A DNA stretch of 5,004 nt from assembly GCA_903930165.1 (NCBI GenBank), contig CAIYXO010000537.1, forward strand, positions 1-5,004, written 5' to 3'. The notes under the pieces are model-generated. The model searched no databases and was not told the origin of the DNA. It saw only the letters and a program-made list of their open reading frames with translations. This DNA is from an uncultured Verrucomicrobiota bacterium (GTDB lineage: Bacteria > Verrucomicrobiota > Verrucomicrobiia > Limisphaerales > UBA9464). The translations under genes and the position numbers were made by a program. Shown here one piece after another: positions 1-5,004 of the stretch (position 1 is its first letter; every line of letters begins with the position of its first letter).

Positions 1-3000
1 CCTCGCCGAGGACGTCGTCGGCGAGCTGGCTCTTGGACTTCTGCAAGGCCCGGATCTTCTCCTCCACGCTCTCCTTGATGAGCAAGCGGTAGGCGATGAC
101 GGTCTTCTTCTGGCCGATGCGGTGGGCGCGGTCGATCGCCTGGTTCTCCACGGCGGGGTTCCACCATGGGTCGAAGAGGATCACGTAGCTGGCCGCCGTG
201 AGGTTGAGGCCGAATCCGCCGGCCTTGAGCGAGATGAGGAACACCGCCTCGCCCTCGTGCTCCTGGAACTGACGGACCAGCTCCCCACGGTTCTCGGTGT
301 CTCCGGCCAGGTAGTAGATCGGCCACTGGCGCTCCGCGATCGACTTGCGCAGCAGCCCCAGCATCTCCACGAACTGGGAGAACACGATCACCTTGCCCCC
401 TTCCTCCATGATGGGCTCCAGGGTTTCCATGAGCGCTTCCACCTTCGTGCTCTCGGCCTTGGAGTCGTCCTTCACCAGCCGGGGATGACAGCAGATCTGC
501 CGCAGCCGCAGGAGCGAGGTGAGGAGGTTGAAGCGGTTCTTGTTCAGCAGCGACTGGTTGGTGATGCCGAGGAGCATCTGCTGCGCGCGCTTGAGCTCGG
601 CGCGATAGAGCGTCCTCTGTTCGCCCTCGAGTTCGCAGAACAGGTCCTCCTCGATCCGTTCCGGGAGGTCCTTCGCCACCTGCAGCTTCGTCCGTCGCAG
701 CAGGAAGGGGCGAACCCGGGCCGCGAGACGCCGCCGTGCCAACGGGTCGTCCTTCGAATCGAACAGCTTCTGGAACTCGAGACGGTTCCCCAAAACACCG
801 GGCATGGCGAACGACATGAGGCTCCACAGGTCGAGCAGCTTGTTCTCGATCGGCGTGCCGCTCAGCAGAAGCCGGTGGATCGCCTTGAGCCGCGTGGCGA
901 TCATCGTGGTCACCGACGACGGGTTCTTGATGTATTGCCCCTCGTCCAGGATCACCGCCAGGAACTCGGTCTTCAGCTTCTCGCCCACGCTGCGGAGCTG
1001 GTTGTAGTTGATGATGTGGAGGTCGGCCGATCCGGTCTGGGTCGGGAGGCCCTTCATGTCATCGCTGCTCCAGACGCGGGCCTTGAGGCCCGGAAGGAAC
1101 CGGGCCGCCTCGGCACGCCAGTTGTCGGCGACCGACTTCGGGCAGACGACCAGCACCGGCGCGGGCTGGGCGTACTGCTTCCGCAGCCAGCAGAGCCAGG
1201 TGAGCGTCTGGAGCGTCTTGCCCAAGCCCATGTCGTCCGCGAGCACGCCGCCGAAACGGTTCGTGCTGAGGTAGGCGAGGAAGTGGAAACCCTCACGCTG
1301 GTAGGGACGCAGCTCCGCCCGGATCTCGGGAGGGACATCCGGCGTCACCCGGGCCTTCAGCTCGGCCGCACGCCTCTGGACCCGCTCGTATCCGACGTCC
1401 GTGAGGAACCTCTTGGCGGCCGGATCCGCGAGCTGGAGCGCATGGAGGCGCTGCTTCTCCGAGGTCAGCTCGTGCGGGTTGAGTCCCAGGCGGGCGAGCT
1501 GCTCGTCCTCCTCGGCGGACAGCTTGAACTCGAGCTTCCTCCAGCCCTTGTCCGCGAGACGGACCCACTTTCCCCGCGCGTTCAGCAGCACCTTGATCTC
1601 GTCACGGGTGAGCGAGGTGTCGGAGACGTAGATGATGACGGAGAGGTCGAACCAGTCGATGCCGGCCTCCTGGACGTCGAGCTTGACGGTGCCGGAGACC
1701 TCGGCCCGCAGGAACGACGCGAGTTCACCGCGCAGGTCGAGTTCGAGGTGCAGGGGCAGCGACTTCAGCCACGGGACGAACCGCTCCGGGAACTGCCGGG
1801 TGACCTTGGCGGACCAGCGCTGACGCGCGAAATCCCAGCGGAATCCGCCGGCGTCGAGCAGGCGCGTCGCCTCGGCCAGGGCCGCGCGGTCGAACATCCA
1901 CAGAGGCTCCCCAGACAACGCGGAGACCGGCGGCGCCTCGCCCCCTTCCGACTCGTCGTCGTCGGTGGCCCGTGCGTTGACGTCGTTCCAGGCGCTGCCA
2001 TTCCAACGTTCGACCTCACGGTCGTCCGGCGTGACCGCCAGGAGGTCGATGAAGCAGAACTCGTTGTCGTATCCGACAATGGGCTGCACCAGTTCGGCAC
2101 GCAGGCGCGGCCGCAGCGGGATGACCTGCACCTTCGACGCCAGGCGGGTCGGGAGCTGCACCTGCAGGTGGGAAAGGAACTTCACGCCCGCCTGCGTCTC
2201 GAGCGCGGGCACCGGGATCTTGGTCTCGGCGGCCGGGTCCAGGGCCCGGTCCTCCGCCGGTGGACCGGTGAAGACGGAGTCCGAGGTGACATAGAGGGTG
2301 GGACGCCCGTTCAGGGTGAGCAAAAGCGGCGGCACCGGAATGCCGTCCGGCGTGAGCAGACGAAGCGAGTAGTCGTCGGCATCGCCGTTCGCCTCACCAA
2401 GTGTCCAACGCAGCGGAGCCTCGGCTCGGATCAACGGTTCGCCGGAGGCGCCCGTGATGGACGGCGTCAGGGCCGGAAGACGAAGCACCCGGTTGAGGAA
2501 GTGGCGGGTGTTCTGGTCGTGGTAGAACAGTTCGATCTGGTAGCCGTACCGCGCGCGTTGGGCCAAGGGCTGCCACAGCAGGGCCACTTCCGGGGGAAGA
2601 TCCGCGCCGTGCTTCTCGTCGAAGTCCTTGAACTTGCCCGGCTTGATCCCGGACCAGTTCTCGGCGCCGGCCTTGCGCCACTCGACCAGGGCCTCCTTCG
2701 CATCCAGGCGAAGACGCAGCTCGATCTGGCTGCTCGGGCGGGCGTCCTCGGAGGGACCCAGCTGGAGGTTGCCCAGGAGCGTCCGCCACCGCTGGACATC
2801 CCGTTCGCGCCGATGGGTGACGACGATCCGGCGGGCCTCGTCGAGGGCGGTGATCGGACGCAGGAATTCCGGCAGCGCGAGGTTCCGTTCCTCCGCGAAC
2901 ACGGCGATGTACTGCCAAAGCTCCGACGGGGACCGCGGCGCCACGGGCCAGAGGTCCACCTTCTGCCAGGCGCTGCCCGCGACGAGGAACCCCAGTTCCG

Positions 3001-3238
3001 CCACGTCGCCCACGGTGAGGGCGTTGCCCGCACGGATGCGGGCGAAGAGACCCTCGACCAGTCGGACGGTCTCGATTTCCGCCGCGGTCAGGGCCCTGCC
3101 CAGGGCTGCGGTCACGTCGGCGGCGAAGGCGCTGGCCGCGGTGTCCGGCGGGATCTCCACCGGCTTCGCGGGGGATGCCTTGGGACGCCCCCCCTTGGAC
3201 GCGACCACACCGCCGACCACCTTGGCTTTGGGTTTCAT
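1..3238 (-). CDS. SNF2-family DEAD/DEAH-box helicase (Swi2/Snf2 ATPase), C-terminus cut by window edge
   Basis: Cytoplasmic DNA-dependent ATPase of the SNF2/Rad54 class; such proteins translocate on duplex DNA and remodel protein-DNA complexes, but the bacterial partner is unknown. My minus-strand translation gives 1079 codons from ATG at 3238. Visible helicase motifs: RPYQREG with Q647, Walker A DDMGLGKT (K674), Walker B variant DEGQ (765-768), motif III LSGTPIEN (S793), motif IV VIVFSQF (about 948-954), motif V SLKAGGFGLNLT (near 1005) and motif VI DRAHRIGQ (from D1036). A WFDL segment (W529) followed by a KWVRLADKGW stretch resembles the bacterial SNF2-associated domain. Residues 1-26 are basic (KPKAK, KGGRPK), and an acidic linker lies near 424-438. 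The first 640 residues contain one cysteine (C395), so there is no SWIM zinc finger. The frame is still open at base 1; relatives usually end soon after this point, so probably only tens of residues are missing. No clear ribosome binding site precedes the ATG, and the frame is open upstream of it, so the start is likely but not proven. The gene lies 61 bases after the glycosidase-like gene. Confidence 0.95.
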   Translation of the reverse strand, partial: MKPKAKVVGGVVASKGGRPKASPAKPVEIPPDTAASAFAADVTAALGRALTAAEIETVRLVEGLFARIRAGNALTVGDVAELGFLVAGSAWQKVDLWPVAPRSPSELWQYIAVFAEERNLALPEFLRPITALDEARRIVVTHRRERDVQRWRTLLGNLQLGPSEDARPSSQIELRLRLDAKEALVEWRKAGAENWSGIKPGKFKDFDEKHGADLPPEVALLWQPLAQRARYGYQIELFYHDQNTRHFLNRVLRLPALTPSITGASGEPLIRAEAPLRWTLGEANGDADDYSLRLLTPDGIPVPPLLLTLNGRPTLYVTSDSVFTGPPAEDRALDPAAETKIPVPALETQAGVKFLSHLQVQLPTRLASKVQVIPLRPRLRAELVQPIVGYDNEFCFIDLLAVTPDDREVERWNGSAWNDVNARATDDDESEGGEAPPVSALSGEPLWMFDRAALAEATRLLDAGGFRWDFARQRWSAKVTRQFPERFVPWLKSLPLHLELDLRGELASFLRAEVSGTVKLDVQEAGIDWFDLSVIIYVSDTSLTRDEIKVLLNARGKWVRLADKGWRKLEFKLSAEEDEQLARLGLNPHELTSEKQRLHALQLADPAAKRFLTDVGYERVQRRAAELKARVTPDVPPEIRAELRPYQREGFHFLAYLSTNRFGGVLADDMGLGKTLQTLTWLCWLRKQYAQPAPVLVVCPKSVADNWRAEAARFLPGLKARVWSSDDMKGLPTQTGSADLHIINYNQLRSVGEKLKTEFLAVILDEGQYIKNPSSVTTMIATRLKAIHRLLLSGTPIENKLLDLWSLMSFAMPGVLGNRLEFQKLFDSKDDPLARRRLAARVRPFLLRRTKLQVAKDLPERIEEDLFCELEGEQRTLYRAELKRAQQMLLGITNQSLLNKNRFNLLTSLLRLRQICCHPRLVKDDSKAESTKVEALMETLEPIMEEGGKVIVFSQFVEMLGLLRKSIAERQWPIYYLAGDTENRGELVRQFQEHEGEAVFLISLKAGGFGLNLTAASYVILFDPWWNPAVENQAIDRAHRIGQKKTVIAYRLLIKESVEEKIRALQKSKSQLADDVLGE

Positions 3239-3299
3239 GACAGGAACTACCGTCGAACACAGTGCGCCACCGCCCAAGGCCCGCAAGGACGCCAGGCCT

Positions 3300-4553
3300 T
3301 CAATTTTCGCGGACACGAACCGGGACCTCCTCCGTCGCCGGAATCTCTCCGCGCAGGAGACGACCACCATTCCCGGTCAATCGAAGATAGAAATCCGACG
3401 GCAACCCCTCGAGGCCCACGAACGCGGCACCCTCCGCCGACGGCGGTTCGGCCAGGCACTTGAAGACGGCCGTCGCCTCGTCGACCTCGTCGAACATGGC
3501 CACATACGCCGACCCCACCGAACGACGGCGGAGGCCGAGGAACTGCGACCAGAGGAACCGCCCTTTCAGCCGCGGGATGTCGGCCAGCGGTCCGCCTTGC
3601 ATGTTGTGCCAGCTGAAACCGGGGTAGACCACCGGCAGGTAGTCCACTCCGGCCTCCCGACACCATTCGAGGTCGGGCTCCAACACGCGTTCCCCGTACC
3701 GACGGACACCTTCCGGATCGCGAAGCCGCCCCACGGTCCACGGACTGACCACTTCCACCCGCCTCAGCAATGCCTGCAAGGCCGGATCGGAAACCGCGTC
3801 GTTCCTCCCTTCCCTCCAATAGGTCGGGACTCCCAACATCACGGAGCATCCCCGCCCATGGAGGAAGTCCACCAGGCGGGCGCAATCCCCGACCGTGTAC
3901 CGGCGTCCATCCGAGAAGCCGACTCCCCAGACGGCCACCAGGGGGCGTCCCCGGTGCCGCAGGTAGCGGCCGTCGCGGGTCAGGTTCCCGTCGACGTCGA
4001 GTTCCGACCAATCCCGCTCCACCTTCCCGATGGAGTTCGTGCCCAGTCCGCTCAGGTCGTACATCAGCGCAAAGACCCGTCCCGACGAGGACGCCCCTTC
4101 CCGGACATGCCGCAGGACGGTGTCGTTGTGGCGGCGTCCCGCCCCGCCTTGGACATCGACGATGAACCTTTGGAGGAAGACGCCGTCGATCCCGGACTCC
4201 TCCATCCAGCGGAAGTGCCGAAGGACGGTTCCCCTCCGAAACGAGGAGAACACCTCGGCCACTCGCCCATCCGGGAAGCGGAACCCGGTGGCATCGCGTT
4301 CCTCCGGAGGCAACTCGGAGACGTCCGGCCAAAGATCGATCTTGGCGGTTCCGGGAGCCAGCGGCCTCCCGCCCTTGGACCAATGGAACCAACCGCGTCC
4401 CGCGCCGTCTTCGCCGGTGTTGAACCAGCCTTGGTAACCGCAAAGCACCTTTCCTTGGAGTCCGTCTGGATCGACGGGGGCGGCAACGAGGACCGACGCC
4501 ACCGGAAGCATTCCCATCCAGAGTGCAAGGCTGCGCAGGATTTGGCGTTTCAT
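3300..4553 (-). CDS. Secreted glycoside hydrolase family 71/99-like protein (annotated in relatives as xylosidase/arabinosidase-like)
   Basis: A complete 417-residue protein resembling the uncharacterised GH71/GH99-like group, whose TIM-barrel relatives cleave alpha-mannosides (GH99) or alpha-1,3-glucan (GH71). The true substrate cannot be read from the sequence. Residues 1-25 look like a Sec signal peptide: a basic KRQILR start, a hydrophobic core, and a likely cleavage near VAA at 23-25. No lipobox cysteine is present, so periplasmic or extracellular location is expected. Family-like motifs are GYQGWF (39-44) with GWFHW shortly after, GIDGVFLQRF (121-130), LMYDLSG (163-169), VAVWGVGF (W209), YPGFSWHNM (310-318) and MFDEVDE (353-359). 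The E356-x-x-E359 pair sits where GH99 enzymes have their catalytic EWHE, which suggests but does not prove activity. No carbohydrate-binding or sorting domain is seen. The start is well bounded because an in-frame TAG at 4560-4562 lies two codons upstream. The Shine-Dalgarno is weak. The older xylosidase label is not supported by anything I can see. Confidence 0.88.
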   Translation of the reverse strand: MKRQILRSLALWMGMLPVASVLVAAPVDPDGLQGKVLCGYQGWFNTGEDGAGRGWFHWSKGGRPLAPGTAKIDLWPDVSELPPEERDATGFRFPDGRVAEVFSSFRRGTVLRHFRWMEESGIDGVFLQRFIVDVQGGAGRRHNDTVLRHVREGASSSGRVFALMYDLSGLGTNSIGKVERDWSELDVDGNLTRDGRYLRHRGRPLVAVWGVGFSDGRRYTVGDCARLVDFLHGRGCSVMLGVPTYWREGRNDAVSDPALQALLRRVEVVSPWTVGRLRDPEGVRRYGERVLEPDLEWCREAGVDYLPVVYPGFSWHNMQGGPLADIPRLKGRFLWSQFLGLRRRSVGSAYVAMFDEVDEATAVFKCLAEPPSAEGAAFVGLEGLPSDFYLRLTGNGGRLLRGEIPATEEVPVRVREN

Positions 4554-4587
4554 CTGGTTCTACGTGGATTGCCGGCGGAAACACGTG

Positions 4588-4602
4588 CGTTCCGTCGGAA
4601 CG
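4588..4602. repeat. 15-base palindrome CGTTCCGTCGGAACG, possible operator
   Basis: Two perfect 7-base arms (CGTTCCG and CGGAACG) flank a single central T. It lies 34 bases upstream of the glycosidase-like ATG, a usual place for an operator of a dimeric repressor. A one-base centre makes an RNA hairpin with the full stem sterically impossible, although a shorter stem with a GAC-type loop could form. It matches no specific regulator site that I recognise. Confidence 0.5.
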
Positions 4603-4671
4603 GGCCGAATTCAGGATGGGACCGCGGCCGGGTGTCCGCCAGACCGCGATTGGGTCTCCTTCAGTCGCCCA

Positions 4672-4685
4672 TGATGCGTGATGCG
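4672..4685. repeat. Tandem direct repeat of the heptamer TGATGCG (two copies)
   Basis: TGATGCG occurs twice back to back (4672-4678 and 4679-4685), reading CGCATCA twice on the minus strand. It sits about 30 bases downstream of the aconitase terminator and about 120 bases upstream of the glycosidase-like start. It could be a tandem half-site for a DNA-binding protein or simply chance; two copies are too few to decide. Confidence 0.35.
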
Positions 4686-4716
4686 AGTTCCGCGACAGGC
4701 GGTTTCCTGCCAAGGC

Positions 4717-4750
4717 AAAAAGGCCGCCGGCTCCTTCGAGTCCGGCGGCC
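4717..4750 (-). terminator. Rho-independent terminator of the aconitase gene
   Basis: On the minus strand a perfect 9-bp stem GGCCGCCGG / CCGGCGGCC (4742-4750 with 4722-4730) can extend, after a bulged A, by three further pairs (CTC/GAG) closing a GAAG loop. It is followed at once by a run of five T residues (A at 4717-4721 on the plus strand). It begins 37 bases after the aconitase stop and is oriented for that gene. The stem is also a palindrome on the other strand, but no T-run follows it in that direction, so it should act one way only. Confidence 0.92.
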
Positions 4751-4787
4751 ACGATCGGGACGGGAGGCTATGCTCCCGCTCCGGCGC

Positions 4788-5004
4788 TCAGGCCTTGGCG
4801 ATGAGCTGGCGCAGCACGTACGGCAGGATGCCGCCATGCTGGTAGTACTCGATCTCGATCGGGGTATCGATGCGGCAGGCCACCGGGACGAACTCCGCCG
4901 AACCGTCGCGGCGGGTGATCTTCAGGGTCAGCTCCTGCTGCGGCTTCACCCCGGGATCCAGGCCCACGACGTCGTAGGTCTCCGTGCCGTCGAGCTTCAG
5001 GGTC
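4788..5004 (-). CDS. acnA: Aconitate hydratase (AcnA/IRP1 type), C-terminal end only
   Basis: These are the last 71 complete codons of aconitase, the cytoplasmic 4Fe-4S enzyme that isomerises citrate to isocitrate in the TCA cycle; the rest lies beyond the right edge. The fragment is the end of the C-terminal swivel domain. It has a LDGTETYDVVGL strand, a LTLKITRRDGS hairpin, then CRIDTPIEIEYYQHGGIL and YVLRQLIAKA before TGA at 4788-4790. The RIDT...EYY...GGIL.YVLR pattern is diagnostic of the AcnA type and aligns closely with the end of E. coli AcnA, which has CRIDTATELTYYQNDGIL. The catalytic serine and cluster cysteines lie outside the window, so activity cannot be checked. The gene ends 37 bases before a strong terminator hairpin, so its transcript probably stops there and does not feed the genes downstream. 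Confidence 0.96.
   Translation of the reverse strand, partial: TLKLDGTETYDVVGLDPGVKPQQELTLKITRRDGSAEFVPVACRIDTPIEIEYYQHGGILPYVLRQLIAKA

Larger units (their letters stand above)
4554..4716 (-). promoter_or_regulatory. Leader region that should hold the promoter of the glycosidase-like gene
   Basis: The 163 bases between the aconitase terminator and the glycosidase-like start must contain that gene's promoter if the terminator is efficient. I see no convincing -35/-10 pair. A TTGGCA at the upstream end has no well-spaced TATAAT-like partner. An AAGGAG (4656-4661) has no start codon at a usable distance, so it is probably not a working ribosome binding site. The notable elements are a 15-base palindrome and a tandem heptamer, listed separately. 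Assignment as regulatory rests on position, not on a recognised motif. Confidence 0.4.

Noticed and set aside
3179..3187. GGRPK near the helicase N-terminus as a true AT-hook
   Set aside because: The AT-hook core is RGRP; here the first Arg is Gly and there is only one copy, so a basic tail is the safer description.
2394..3260. Minus-strand 288-residue open frame at the start of the helicase gene
   Set aside because: It is shifted relative to the helicase frame and has Gly/Arg/Pro-rich composition typical of out-of-frame reading of GC-rich DNA.
3276..3300. AAGGCC...GGCCTT inverted repeat between the glycosidase-like and helicase genes as a terminator
   Set aside because: The arms are only 6 bp with a 13-base loop and no T-run follows in the direction of transcription.
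122..3463. Plus-strand 1113-residue open frame as a real gene
   Set aside because: It lies in exact antisense register with a helicase gene showing every SNF2 motif, has low-complexity composition and no recognisable domain, and runs through the gap into the glycosidase-like gene in a meaningless frame.
4663..4691. GGAACT (4686-4691 on the minus strand) with a downstream GACTGA as an ECF sigma-factor promoter
   Set aside because: The -35-like hexamer is suggestive, but the spacing to the -10-like element is too long and the latter is a poor match.
3247..4752. Minus-strand 501-residue open frame overlapping the glycosidase-like gene
   Set aside because: It is a different frame of the same strand, reads Arg/Gly/Pro-rich nonsense, and would begin beyond the terminator hairpin. 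The 417-residue frame has the signal peptide and family motifs.

Overview
The window is a GC-rich bacterial stretch holding three genes, all on the minus strand and read from high to low coordinates. They are the last 71 codons of an aconitate hydratase (4788-5004), a complete secreted glycoside-hydrolase-71/99-like protein of 417 residues (3300-4553), and a SNF2-family helicase that starts at 3238 and runs off the left edge after 1079 codons. I see no rRNA, tRNA, CRISPR array, insertion sequence or phage gene.

Layout: the aconitase gene ends at 4788 and is followed by a textbook rho-independent terminator (4717-4750). Next comes a leader of about 160 bases (4554-4716). It has no convincing promoter, but it carries a 15-base palindrome and a small tandem heptamer repeat. 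The glycosidase-like gene follows, then a 61-base gap without a convincing terminator, then the helicase gene. The glycosidase and helicase genes may therefore share a transcript, while the aconitase gene is separated from them by the terminator. The three products (TCA-cycle enzyme, exported carbohydrate-active protein, DNA-dependent ATPase) have no obvious shared pathway.

Organism: the strong G/C third-position bias, weak Shine-Dalgarno sequences and the GH71/99-like family (common in Verrucomicrobiota, Planctomycetota and Bacteroidota) would fit a GC-rich Verrucomicrobiota-type bacterium. This is inference only, since no marker gene settles it.

The large plus-strand open frame covering most of the left two thirds is an antisense shadow of the helicase gene. 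It stays open because the helicase gene avoids TTA, CTA and TCA codons. I found no convincing new multi-gene system. The points most worth a second look are the long non-SWIM N-terminal half of the helicase, the paired glutamates of the glycosidase-like protein, and the palindrome in front of it.
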